Assembly (NCBI GenBank): GCA_963793825.1
Contig: CAWCBE010000015.1
Span: 175,131 to 239,130 of the forward strand
Direction: 5' to 3'
Length of the DNA: 64,000 bases
DNA from: RYN-230 sp963793825
Lineage (GTDB): Bacteria > Actinomycetota > Actinomycetes > Streptosporangiales > Streptosporangiaceae
The notes under the pieces were generated by a model, which saw only the letters and a list, made by a program, of their open reading frames with translations, ran no database searches and was not told where the DNA came from. Positions 32,245 through 40,579 of the stretch are shown piece after piece; the stretch's first letter is position 1, and each line of letters opens with the position of its first letter. A program made the position numbers and the translations under genes.

Positions 32245-33195
32245 ATGCGGTTGATCCGGTTCCTGGCCCTCGGGGCCGCGGTCATCGCCGCGATCGCGGT
32301 CGTCGTGGCGGCCGGCCGCCACGACGAGTCCGCGGCCCGCCCAGCCGCCCCCGCGGCGGCGGCGCCAGTCACGCTGCCCGGCCAGCCCGGGACCTACCTC
32401 GGGGCCTACGAGAACGGGGCGCCCGGCTCGTTCGCGGCGGTGACCAGGTTCACCAGCGCCACCCAGGCGCGGCCCGACGTGGTCCTGTACTTCAGCGGGT
32501 GGGGGGAGGCGTTCCAGGCCAGCTTTGCGAAAGCCGCCGCCAGGGCGGGCGCGGCACCGCTGGTGCAGATGGAGCCGGGGACTGTCCGGCTGGCCGCCAT
32601 CGCGTCCGGGCGGTACGACGGCTACCTGAGCTCCTATGCCGAGGCCGTCCGGGCCTACCGGCACCCGGTCATCCTCAGCTTCGGCCATGAGATGAACGGG
32701 TTCTGGTATCCCTGGGGCTACCGGCACACGCCCCCGGGCGTGTTCGTGGCCGCCTGGCGGCACGTCGTGCGGCTGTTCCGCGCGGCCGGCGCGGACAACG
32801 TGACCTGGCTGTGGACGGTCAACGTCATCCACGACGCGCAGCACGGCCGGATCCCCAGCCCGGATCCGTGGTGGCCGGGCAGTTCCTACGTGACCTGGGT
32901 GGGGATTGACGGCTACTACTTCAGCCCGTCCGGGACATTCGCCCCCCTGTTCGGGCCGACCATCGCGGCCGTCCGCGAACTGACCCGCGACCCGATACTG
33001 GTCGCCGAGACCGCCGCGGCACCGGGCGCGCAGCCAGCCGAGATCACCGACCTGTTCCAGGGCGTGCATGCCTACGGGCTGCTGGGGCTGGTCTGGTTCG
33101 ACGCCCGCGGATCGCGGGACTGGCGGCTGCGCACCCCGGCCGCGATCGCCGCGTTCCGCCGGGGCGCTCAGACCTACCCGGCACGAGTTCCATGA
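32245..33195 (+). CDS. Module B: GH26 glycanase with N-terminal anchor
   Basis: 316 residues beginning MRLIRFLALGAAVIAAIAVV, a signal anchor or signal peptide without a lipobox. The GH26 domain has GTYLGAYENGAPGSFAAV, VILSFGHEMNGFWYPWGYR (acid/base Glu), NVTWLWTVNVIHDAQ, WVGIDGYYFSPSG and PILVAETAAAPG (nucleophile Glu). It starts directly after the TAG stop of the GT2 pseudogene (TAGATG) with no spacer. If the GT2 is truly broken, translation of this gene would lose its upstream coupling. Two more GH26 copies lie before it and one after. Confidence 0.9.
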   Translation: MRLIRFLALGAAVIAAIAVVVAAGRHDESAARPAAPAAAAPVTLPGQPGTYLGAYENGAPGSFAAVTRFTSATQARPDVVLYFSGWGEAFQASFAKAAARAGAAPLVQMEPGTVRLAAIASGRYDGYLSSYAEAVRAYRHPVILSFGHEMNGFWYPWGYRHTPPGVFVAAWRHVVRLFRAAGADNVTWLWTVNVIHDAQHGRIPSPDPWWPGSSYVTWVGIDGYYFSPSGTFAPLFGPTIAAVRELTRDPILVAETAAAPGAQPAEITDLFQGVHAYGLLGLVWFDARGSRDWRLRTPAAIAAFRRGAQTYPARVP

Positions 33196-33543
33196 AGCCG
33201 GGGAATTCGCTGCGGCATGACGATATATCGTGGCCCGGTTTCGCCGCCCGGGCGCACCGGATTGCAGCTGCACCGAAAGACAGCCAGGCGGACCAAAGCC
33301 TTTTCCGGTACCTATCTGGGGCCCGCGCTGGCGCACTCCCCACAATCCCTGGCTATCCACCCGGATACGCCACTAGATTTCCCGGGATCCCGCATCCGGC
33401 GCGCACCGGCAAGCACCCTTCTGCCCGTGGTGTGCCGGCCTGGCGGATTCCGTGCGGGCATAGAACGGTCTGGCCCGCGGCAGCCGGGCAGCGGGGGTTG
33501 CCGAGGCACCCCTGGCGGCCCCTGATCACCGGCAGGTGCGCCT
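33196..33543. promoter_or_regulatory. Gap between modules B and C with a 12-bp palindrome
   Basis: No supported gene. ACGATATATCGT at 33220-33231 is a perfect palindrome standing out as AT-rich in this sequence, 25 bp after the GH26 stop. The gap presumably carries the promoter of module C, and the palindrome may be an operator. Short open frames here look like shadows. Confidence 0.4.
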
Positions 33544-35223
33544 ATGAATAATGGCCCGGCGGGGGAAAGCATGCTTTCCTCAGCACAGCTGCCCGGGGCT
33601 TCGCCGATGGATGAGGCCGCCCCGGCGGGACTGGCCGCCGCGCCCGGCCCGCCGCTCCTGGCCGGCCGGCGCCCCCTGGGCACCGCTGGCCGCCGCCCGC
33701 CCGGCGCGGCGGCCGGCTGGCCGTGGTGGCCCTTGCTTCTCGTGCTGGCCTTCCAGGCGGCGTTCTCGCTGCGCCTGCTGGGCGCGGATACCGCGTTCCA
33801 GGATGAGGCGACGTACTTGTGGGCGGGGCACCTGGAGTGGGCCCACCTGCTGCACGGGGCCTCGGTGCCGTCCTTCCCGGCCTACTTCTCCGGGGCGCCG
33901 GTGATCTATCCCCCGGTGGGCGCGCTAGCCGACAGCGCCGGCGGCCTGGCCGGCGCGCGACTGCTGTCGCTCGTGTTCATGCTGGGCGGCACGGTCCTCT
34001 TGTGGGACGTGACCCGGCGGCTGTTCGGACGGCGGGCCGCGTTCTTCGCCGCGGCCCTGTTCGCCGCGCTGGGGCCGACGCTGCACCTGGGCGCGTTCGC
34101 CACCTATGACGCGATGGCGCTGTTCCTGCTGGCCCTGGCCGTCTGGCTGGCCGCCGGGGCCGGGGGGCGCGATGAGGCGACCGGGCGGATGGCCGCGGCG
34201 GGAGCGGTGCTGGCGCTGGCCAACGCGGCCGCGTACGCCACGGTCCTGTTCGATCCGGTGGTGATCATGGTGGCGGCATTCATCGCCTGGCCGGCCGGGC
34301 GCCGGGTGGTGATCCGCCGCGCGCTGACGCTGCTGGCGGTCACCGCCGTCCTGATCATCGGCGGCCTGCTGGCCGGCGGAGGCAGCTACCTGACCGGGAT
34401 CACCCAGACCACGCTGGAGCGGGCACCCGGCAGCGACCCCTCCCTGACCGTGCTGCTGCGCGCCTGGTCCTGGACCGGCATCATCGTCGTGCTGGCCCTG
34501 TGCGCGGTGTTCGCCAGCTGGGATGCCGCACAGGACCGCCACCGCACCTGGCTGCTGGCCGTGCTGGCCGTCGCCGCCCTGCTCGGTCCGCTCGAGCAGG
34601 CTCTCCTGCACACCACCGACTCGCTGAACAAGCACGTGGGCCTGGGAGCGTGGTTCGCCGCCATCGCCGCTGGCTACGCCGCCGACGCCTTCATCGCGGC
34701 CGGGACGGCCGGCCGGTCCCGCACGCTGGCTACCGCCGGGTGCGTGCTGGCCCTGGCCTTCCCCGGCTTCTTCGGCATTATCCAGTCCCGGGATTTCGCC
34801 ACCAGCTGGCCGAGCTCAGCCAGCTTCATCGCGATCTTCCGCCCGCTCGCTGATCACGGCAGCGGCCGCCTGCTCGTCGAGGATCCCGGCCCGGCCCGCT
34901 ATTACCTCGCCGCGGGCGCCCAGTGGCAGCGCTGGTCCTCTACCCGCAACATCGTGCTGCCGGGCGGCGGCTCCACCGGCGGTCCCCGGGCCGGCGTCGT
35001 GGCGGACGGCGACCCGGCCGCGTTCGCCCGGTACATCAGCCAGGGCTACTTCTCCTACGTGGCGCTCGACTTCGCCGACACCACTGCCCTGGACCATCAG
35101 ATCCGCGCGGACCTGGCCCGCAGCCACCACTACCGCATCATCCAGGTCGTGCCCTACGACCCGCCCGCGGCCACCGGCCACGGCCTGGGCGGCACCTACA
35201 TCATCTGGCGATACCAGTCGTGA
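33544..35223 (+). CDS. Module C: GT-C membrane glycosyltransferase
   Basis: 559 residues from ATG 33544 (ATG 33574 is also possible). A 60-residue Ala/Pro/Gly-rich tail leads to the first span WWPLLLVLAFQAAFSLRLL, acidic loop motif DTAFQDEATYLWAGHLEW, SGAPVIYPPVGALADS, LGAFATYDAMALFLLAL, SLNKHVGLGAWFAAIAAGYA and the outside domain with RLLVEDPGPARYYLAA and QGYFSYVALDFADTTALD. The NATKYA motif of modules A and B is NAAAYA here, so a conserved Lys is lost. Same expected job as the sisters. Its TGA overlaps the GTG of the following GT2 gene (GTGA). Confidence 0.9.
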   Translation: MNNGPAGESMLSSAQLPGASPMDEAAPAGLAAAPGPPLLAGRRPLGTAGRRPPGAAAGWPWWPLLLVLAFQAAFSLRLLGADTAFQDEATYLWAGHLEWAHLLHGASVPSFPAYFSGAPVIYPPVGALADSAGGLAGARLLSLVFMLGGTVLLWDVTRRLFGRRAAFFAAALFAALGPTLHLGAFATYDAMALFLLALAVWLAAGAGGRDEATGRMAAAGAVLALANAAAYATVLFDPVVIMVAAFIAWPAGRRVVIRRALTLLAVTAVLIIGGLLAGGGSYLTGITQTTLERAPGSDPSLTVLLRAWSWTGIIVVLALCAVFASWDAAQDRHRTWLLAVLAVAALLGPLEQALLHTTDSLNKHVGLGAWFAAIAAGYAADAFIAAGTAGRSRTLATAGCVLALAFPGFFGIIQSRDFATSWPSSASFIAIFRPLADHGSGRLLVEDPGPARYYLAAGAQWQRWSSTRNIVLPGGGSTGGPRAGVVADGDPAAFARYISQGYFSYVALDFADTTALDHQIRADLARSHHYRIIQVVPYDPPAATGHGLGGTYIIWRYQS

Positions 35224-36797
35224 CTGCCACTCAGCCGCGCGTCACCTCATCGGCCAGCCGGCTATCCGGCCTCCCCGGCCAGGCCGGCGGGACGCGCCTG
35301 GTCCTCCCCCAGCCGCCGGGAGATGACGAGAAGTACGGCTATACCGAGCGCAACCTGCCGTACCTGACGGCCATCCTCATCCTGAGCGCTGCCTGCCTCA
35401 CGGTCAGCCAGATCAGATTCGAGGCCCACCAGCCCGCGCTGTGGCCGTTCATCCTGTTCACCGCGGCCTACGTGCTCTATCAGGTGACCGGTCTGCCGGT
35501 GAACTTCGCCGGCCGCGGTTTCGATCTCGTGGCCCACCAGGCGCGGATCCGCGGCTGGCGGCCGCCGGGCTATCCGGATGTGGACATCCTCCTGCCGATC
35601 TGCGGCGAGCCTGTCGAGGTGCTGGGCAACACCTGGGCCGCCGTATCCGTCCTGCTGGAGCACTATCCGGGGGCGGCTCACGCGTTCGTGCTCGATGACG
35701 GGCCCTCCGACGAGGCCCGGTCGCTCGCGGAGTCGGCCGGCTTCCAGTACATCCGCCGCCCCGGGGAGCGCGTGCACAAGAAGGCGGGCAACCTGCGCTA
35801 CGCCTTCGCCCGTACCGGGAGCGAGTACATCGTCATCCTCGACGCCGACTTCGCGCCGCGGCACGACTTCCTGGCCGAGACGCTGCCTTACCTGGACGAC
35901 CCGGACGTCGCGATCGTCCAGACACCGCAGTATTTCCGGCAGCACCGCGAGCAGACCTGGATCGAGAGTGCCGCGGGTGCCATCCAGGAGGTCTTCTACC
36001 GGGCGATCCAGGTGTCGCGCGACCGGTTCGGCGCCGCCATCTGCGTCGGGACTTCCGCGGTGTACCGCCGGGCCGCCCTGGAGCCACAGGGCGGCCCCAC
36101 GCTTATCCCCTACGCCGAGGACGTGCACACCGGGCTCGACGTGCGCCTGGCGGGCTGGTCCGTCCGCTACCTGCCGGTCCTGCTGTCCACCGGGATCTGC
36201 CCCGACAACCTCGACGCGTTCGTCCGGCAGCAGTACCGGTGGTGCACCGGGAACGCCGGCATCGTGTTCTCACGCCGACTGTGGCGCGTACGGATGTCGC
36301 TCGCCGCCCGGCTCACCTTTCTGTCCGGGTTCTTCTACTATGCCTACACCGGCCTGCTGAACTTCATCGGGCCGCTCATCCCCATCGTTATGCTCGCGTT
36401 CCTGCCGGGACAGGTCAGGCTGCGGAACTTCGTCATCCTGCTGCCCGCCGTGTTCTCCGGCTTCGTCTTGTACGCCCTGTGGCACCGCTGCCGTTACGGG
36501 CCATCCGTGTGGGCGCTGGGGATCGCGCGAGGCTGGGCGCACGTCTTCGCGCTGTGGGACGGGGCCCGGGGCAAGACCATGAGCTGGCACCCGACGCGCA
36601 CACCGGGCGGTTCACTTCGCCGCTTCAGGATCGGGGTCACCTGGTGGAGCGGCGGCATGGCGCTGCTCTGGGTGGTCCTGGCGGTCTGGCGGATGGTGAC
36701 GCTGGGCTCCCTGCAATTCGCCATCGTGCTCGCCTTCGGCCTGCTCAACCTGGCCGTCGTGAGCCGTGTGATCTTTCCCGGAAAGCAGCCCGCATGA
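35220..36797 (+). CDS. Module C: cellulose-synthase-like GT2
   Basis: 525 residues with all processive GT2 motifs: VDILLPICGEPVEVLGNTW, AFVLDDGPSDEA, HKKAGNLRYAFARTGSEYIV, ILDADFAPRHDFLAETL, TPQYFRQHREQTWIESAAGA, PYAEDVHTGLDVRLAGWSVR (TED position) and FVRQQYRWCTGNAG (QxxRW). Membrane spans lie at the N-terminus (LTAILILSAACLTVSQI) and in a C-terminal group. No PilZ domain. This is the cleanest copy and shows what the broken module B gene should encode. GTG 35220 and ATGA at 36794 bracket it with overlaps on both sides. Confidence 0.93.
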   Translation: MTATQPRVTSSASRLSGLPGQAGGTRLVLPQPPGDDEKYGYTERNLPYLTAILILSAACLTVSQIRFEAHQPALWPFILFTAAYVLYQVTGLPVNFAGRGFDLVAHQARIRGWRPPGYPDVDILLPICGEPVEVLGNTWAAVSVLLEHYPGAAHAFVLDDGPSDEARSLAESAGFQYIRRPGERVHKKAGNLRYAFARTGSEYIVILDADFAPRHDFLAETLPYLDDPDVAIVQTPQYFRQHREQTWIESAAGAIQEVFYRAIQVSRDRFGAAICVGTSAVYRRAALEPQGGPTLIPYAEDVHTGLDVRLAGWSVRYLPVLLSTGICPDNLDAFVRQQYRWCTGNAGIVFSRRLWRVRMSLAARLTFLSGFFYYAYTGLLNFIGPLIPIVMLAFLPGQVRLRNFVILLPAVFSGFVLYALWHRCRYGPSVWALGIARGWAHVFALWDGARGKTMSWHPTRTPGGSLRRFRIGVTWWSGGMALLWVVLAVWRMVTLGSLQFAIVLAFGLLNLAVVSRVIFPGKQPA

Positions 36798-37723
36798 AGT
36801 ACCGCCTGGTGACCATCATTGGCTTCGTCATCGCAGTGACCCTCATCGCCGCGATGAACCGCCATCTCAGCTTCCGGTACAGCACCCCGGTCGTGCATCA
36901 GGATCTGCCCGCCAGGTCCTCCTCCTACCTGGGCGTCTTTGAGCCGGGCGCGCCGCCCGGCTTCCAGCCGGTGGCGCAGTTCACTGGGGTCGCCAACCGC
37001 CAGCCCAACCTGGTCGGCTATTACAGCGGCTGGGCGGAGCCGTTCGACGACTCATTCGCCGGCCTGCTGCACCGGCACGGCGCCATACCCTTCGTGCAGA
37101 TCGACCCCACGTTCGCCTCCATTTCCGCGATCGTCTCGGGTGCCTACGATGACTACCTGCGCTCCTACGCCGAAAGTGTCCGCAGTTACCGGCACGCGGT
37201 CGTCATCGGATTCGGCCACGAGATGAACGGGGGGTGGTATCCGTGGGGATACCACCACGTCCCGCCGGCGACGTTCGTGGCCGCGTGGCGGCACATCGTC
37301 TCGGTGTTCGAGTCCGAGGGCGCAGAGAATGTCACCTGGCTCTGGACCATCGAGCAGGATCACCCGGGTACCGGGCCCATCGCCTCCTGGTGGCCGGGGG
37401 CACAGTACGTCACCTGGGTCGGCATCGACGGGTACTACCTCAGGCCGTCCGATACCTTCGACAGCGTCTTCGGGCGCACGATCCGCGATGTCCGGACGTT
37501 CACCAGGAAACCGATCCTCCTGTCCGAGACCGCCGTGGGGCCCCGGGCCGGCCAGTTCGTCAAGATCGGGAACCTGTTCGCCGGGATCCAGCGGTACAGG
37601 ACGCTGGGGCTGGTCTGGTTCGACCGGGCCCAGCACGACGGCATTGATCACCAGGATTGGCGCCTGGAGGGCAATGCGGCCGCCGGGGCAGCGTTCCGGC
37701 TCGGCGTCTCCCGGATGCACTAG
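36794..37723 (+). CDS. Module C: membrane-anchored GH26 glycanase
   Basis: 309 residues, starting KYRLVTIIGFVIAVTLIAA after the Met, a signal anchor. The GH26 domain has SSYLGVFEPGAPPGFQPV, VVIGFGHEMNGGWYPWGYHH (acid/base Glu), NVTWLWTIEQDHPG, WVGIDGYYLRPSD and PILLSETAVGPRAG (nucleophile Glu). It is the most diverged of the four GH26 copies, with a shorter loop after the WLWT strand. It ends the cluster; a hairpin at 37736-37761 follows. Confidence 0.9.
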   Translation: MKYRLVTIIGFVIAVTLIAAMNRHLSFRYSTPVVHQDLPARSSSYLGVFEPGAPPGFQPVAQFTGVANRQPNLVGYYSGWAEPFDDSFAGLLHRHGAIPFVQIDPTFASISAIVSGAYDDYLRSYAESVRSYRHAVVIGFGHEMNGGWYPWGYHHVPPATFVAAWRHIVSVFESEGAENVTWLWTIEQDHPGTGPIASWWPGAQYVTWVGIDGYYLRPSDTFDSVFGRTIRDVRTFTRKPILLSETAVGPRAGQFVKIGNLFAGIQRYRTLGLVWFDRAQHDGIDHQDWRLEGNAAAGAAFRLGVSRMH

Positions 37724-37735
37724 GGCCCGGCAGGC

Positions 37736-37761
37736 GGCCGCGCCCGGGAGGCGGCGCGGCC
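37736..37761. terminator. Terminator at the end of the polysaccharide cluster
   Basis: The arms GGCCGCGCC and GGCGCGGCC with an 8-nt loop lie between the GH26 stop (37723) and the convergent Nudix stop (37765). It can serve both. Confidence 0.55.
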
Positions 37762-37764
37762 GGC

Positions 37765-38232
37765 TCACGCAGCCAGCCGCTCCCGCAGCGCGGCAACGAT
37801 CGGCACCTGCCCCTTGACCAGTTTTTCCGAGGCCTGCTCGACGGTCAGCCAGCCGGCCCGGTCCATCTCGGGGAACTGCCGGACCGTGCCCGAGCCGCGG
37901 GGCCACTCCAGATCGAACGTGTTGCTCCGGAAGCCGGCCAGGTCGAAGTCTCCCTCGATGGCGTAGGCGGTGATGAGCTTGCCGCCCGGCTGGCGGTACT
38001 CGCCCAGGCCGAGCACCTCTCCCGGGGGAGGGGACGAGCCCATTTCCTCCTCGAACTCGCGGCGCGCCGCGGCCAGTGGCTCCTCGCCGTCTTCATGCTC
38101 GCCCTTGGGGATCGACCAGGCCCCGGCGTCGCGCTTGGCCCAGAAGGGACCGCCCATGTGGGCCACCAGCACCTCGAGTGCGCCGTCCGCCGCCAGGCGG
38201 TAGACCAGCAGCGCGGCGCTGCGCTTGGCCAA
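37765..38232 (-). CDS. Nudix hydrolase
   Basis: A 155-residue Nudix enzyme. The box GEHEDGEEPLAAARREFEEE followed by MGS matches GX5EX7REUXEEXGU with all metal-binding Glu present. It would hydrolyse a nucleoside diphosphate linked to another group; the compound cannot be told. The start is ATG 38232. It is divergent from nucS with 65 bp between, a neighbour often seen with DNA-repair genes but with no proven link. Confidence 0.9.
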   Translation of the reverse strand: MAKRSAALLVYRLAADGALEVLVAHMGGPFWAKRDAGAWSIPKGEHEDGEEPLAAARREFEEEMGSSPPPGEVLGLGEYRQPGGKLITAYAIEGDFDLAGFRSNTFDLEWPRGSGTVRQFPEMDRAGWLTVEQASEKLVKGQVPIVAALRERLAA

Positions 38233-38284
38233 TTCACTGTCTCCCGGGCTCGGTTGGCAGGGATCCTACCCGGCTGGCAGCCGC

Positions 38285-38297
38285 TAGAGTGCAGTCC
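38285..38297 (+). promoter_or_regulatory. Likely -10 box of a leaderless nucS transcript
   Basis: TAGAGT (38285-38290) ends 7 nt before GTG 38298. With a start point at or next to the GTG the message would have no leader, a common actinobacterial layout. No ribosome-binding site is present before the GTG. Confidence 0.45.
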
Positions 38298-39035
38298 GTG
38301 CGGCTCGTGATCGTCAAGTGCAGCGTTGATTACAGCGGGCGCCTGTCGGCGCATCTCCCGCTGGCCACCCGCCTCATCATGGTCAAGGCCGACGGCTCCG
38401 TGCTGGTGCACTCCGACGGTGGCTCCTACAAGCCGCTGAACTGGATGTCACCGCCGTGCCGGCTGGCCGAGGAACCGGGCCGGTGGGTGGTCACCGGCAA
38501 GTCCGGCGAGACCCTGACCATCACTCTCGAGGAGATCCTGAGCGATTCCTCGTTCGCCCTGGGCGCCGACCCCGGGCTGGTCAAGGATGGCGTCGAGGCC
38601 CACCTGCAGGAACTGCTGGCCGTCCAGACGCACCTGCTCGGCGAGGGCTGGCGGCTGGTGCGCCGCGAGTACCCCACCCCCATCGGCCCGGTCAACCTGA
38701 TGTGCCGGGACGCCTCCGGCACCTCCGTGGCGATCGAGGTCAAGCGGCGTGGCGAGATCAACGGCTCCGATTCTATCGAAGGTACCGCTTTGGGTGGAGG
38801 GGCCTATGTGGCGGTCGAGATCAAACGCCACGCTGGCATTGATGCCGTCGAACAGTTGACCAGGTACCTGGAACTGCTGAACCGGGACCCGCTTCTAGCA
38901 CCGGTTAAAGGTGTGCTTGCCGCGCAGACGATAAAGCCGCAGGCACGCATGCTGGCCGAGGACCGTGGCATACGGTGCGTGGTCCTGGACTACGACGCCA
39001 TGCGCGGGATCGAGCGCGAGGGAACGCTGTTCTAA
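38298..39035 (+). CDS. nucS: Mismatch-specific endonuclease NucS (EndoMS) with duplicated active-site segment
   Basis: A 245-residue NucS, which cuts both strands at mismatches and replaces MutS/MutL in actinobacteria. The N-terminal domain (RLVIVKCSVDYSGRLSAHLP, YKPLNWMSPPC) is typical. The catalytic part reads NLMCRDASGTSVAIEVKRRGEI and should run straight into the EQLTRYLELLNRDPLLAPV segment, but 27 residues are inserted that end in a second copy, VAVEIKRHAGI. DNA 38727-38759 and 38808-38840 align codon by codon at an 81-bp offset. The usual length is near 220-226 residues, so this one is longer by the insert. Both copies keep the E-x-K pair. The downstream part (VLAAQTIKPQARML, YDAMRG) is normal. 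GTG 38298 gives the family N-terminus. Confidence 0.93.
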   Translation: MRLVIVKCSVDYSGRLSAHLPLATRLIMVKADGSVLVHSDGGSYKPLNWMSPPCRLAEEPGRWVVTGKSGETLTITLEEILSDSSFALGADPGLVKDGVEAHLQELLAVQTHLLGEGWRLVRREYPTPIGPVNLMCRDASGTSVAIEVKRRGEINGSDSIEGTALGGGAYVAVEIKRHAGIDAVEQLTRYLELLNRDPLLAPVKGVLAAQTIKPQARMLAEDRGIRCVVLDYDAMRGIEREGTLF

Positions 39036-39215
39036 CGTTCATGCGGGCCGTAATCCTGCGGTTGCACCATAACGCTAAGCGGCCAACCGGGCCATCTGCC
39101 ACGAGGCCGTCCGGCCCCGGATGGCAGCCGGGCCGCGGGCCGGGGGGCGGCCCGGGCCGCCACCTTGCGTACAGTTGGGGCACTCCCCATGGCAACCGAT
39201 CGAAGGGACGTGCCC

Positions 39216-40579
39216 GTGGGTCACCCGGCCACGCAGCCGGCCGGCGCCGGCGGCCTGACAGCGACCGAGCACCGGCTGGGCAACGGCCTGCGCGTGGTGC
39301 TCTCTGAAGACCACCTGACTCCGGTCGCGGCGGTCTGCCTCTGGTACGACGTCGGGTCGCGCGAGGAGGCGGAGGGCCGCACCGGCCTGGCCCACCTGTT
39401 CGAGCACCTCATGTTCCAGGGCTCGGCGCAGGTCTCGGGAAACGGCCACTTCGAGCTGGTGCAGGGGCCGGCGGCTCGCTCAACGGGACCACGAGCTTCG
39501 AGCGCACCAACTACTTCGAGACCATGCCCGCGCACCAGCTGGAGCTGGCGCTCTGGCTGGAGGCGGACCGGATGGGCTCGCTGCTCGCCGCGCTCGACGA
39601 GGAGTCCCTGCAGAACCAGCGGGACGTGGTCAAGAACGAGCGCCGCCAGCGCTACGACAACGTGCCGTACGGCACCGCGTTCGAGCGGATGACCGCGCTG
39701 GCCTACCCCGAGGGCCACCCCTATCACCACACCCCCATCGGCTCCATGGCCGACCTGGACGCGGCGACGCTGGACGACGCACGTGCCTTCTTCCGGGCGA
39801 ATTACGCGCCGAACAACGCGGTCCTGGCGGTCGTGGGCGATATCGACCCGGAGCAGGCCCTCCGCTGGGTCGAGAAGTACTTCGGCTCCATCCCGCCCTA
39901 CCACGGCAAGGCGCCGCACCCGGACGGCACGCTCCCCGACACCATCGGGGGGGAGCTGCGCGTGGAGATCCGCGAAGACGTCCCGGCGCGCGCACTGATG
40001 GCCGCGTACCGGATGCCGCCCGATGGCACCCGCGAGTGCGACGCGGCCGACCTCGCGCTCACCGTCCTCGGCGCCGGCATGTCCTCGCGGCTGTACAACC
40101 GGCTGGTGCGGCGCGACCGCACCGCCATCAGCGCCGGCTTCGGGCTGCTGCGGCTGGCTGGCGCCCCCTCGCTGGGCTTCATGGACGTGAAGGCGTCCGG
40201 GGGCGCCGAGATCCCGCAGATCGAGGCGGCCGTCAACGAGGAGCTGGCGCGGCTCGGCACGCAGCCGCCGGATGCCGGGGAGATGGAACGGGCGCAGGCC
40301 CTGCTGGAACGCGAATGGCTGGACCGGCTGGGCACAGTGGCCGGCCGGGCCGACGAGCTGTGCCGGTACGCGGTCCTGTTCGGCGACCCGCAGCTCGCAT
40401 TCAGCGCCGTGCACCGGCTCCTTGACGTCACCGCCGAGGAAGTCCGGGCCGTGGCCGCCGCGCGGCTTCGCCCCGACAACCGGGCCGTGCTGGTGTACGA
40501 GCCGTCGCCGCCCGAGGCGGCGGGGCCGGCCAGCGGAGGCGCCGGCCAGCAGGACGAGCAGGAAGAAGCCGGGCAATGA
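39216..40579 (+). pseudogene. M16 zinc metallopeptidase, catalytic subunit, single frameshift
   Basis: A pitrilysin/M16B peptidase. From GTG 39216 (AAGGGA 7 nt upstream) it reads EHRLGNGLRVVLSEDHLTPV, WYDVGSREEAEGRTGLAHLF and the zinc motif HLFEH in FEHLMFQGSAQVSGNGHFEL. At a G4 run near 39464-39467 one G is missing: restoring it gives QGAGGSLNGTTSFERTNYFE and joins the frame that runs to 40579 (MPAHQLELALWLEADRM, QNQRDVVKNERRQRYDN with the downstream zinc Glu, then the second half). Everything else is intact, so either a recent mutation or a base-calling error is likely. It overlaps the partner subunit gene by ATGA at 40576. Confidence 0.85.

Noticed and set aside
31372..33360. 662-residue minus-strand frame across module B
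   Set aside because: Antisense to the GT2 and GH26 genes, whose motifs are unmistakable on the plus strand.
23327..37723. Integrated mobile element carrying the modules
   Set aside because: No integrase, transposase, tRNA end or flanking direct repeat was seen; base composition matches the surroundings.
39221..40576. 451-residue minus-strand frame across the M16 gene
   Set aside because: It is unbroken only because the real gene on the other strand is GC-rich; it lacks any motif, while the plus strand has HLFEH.
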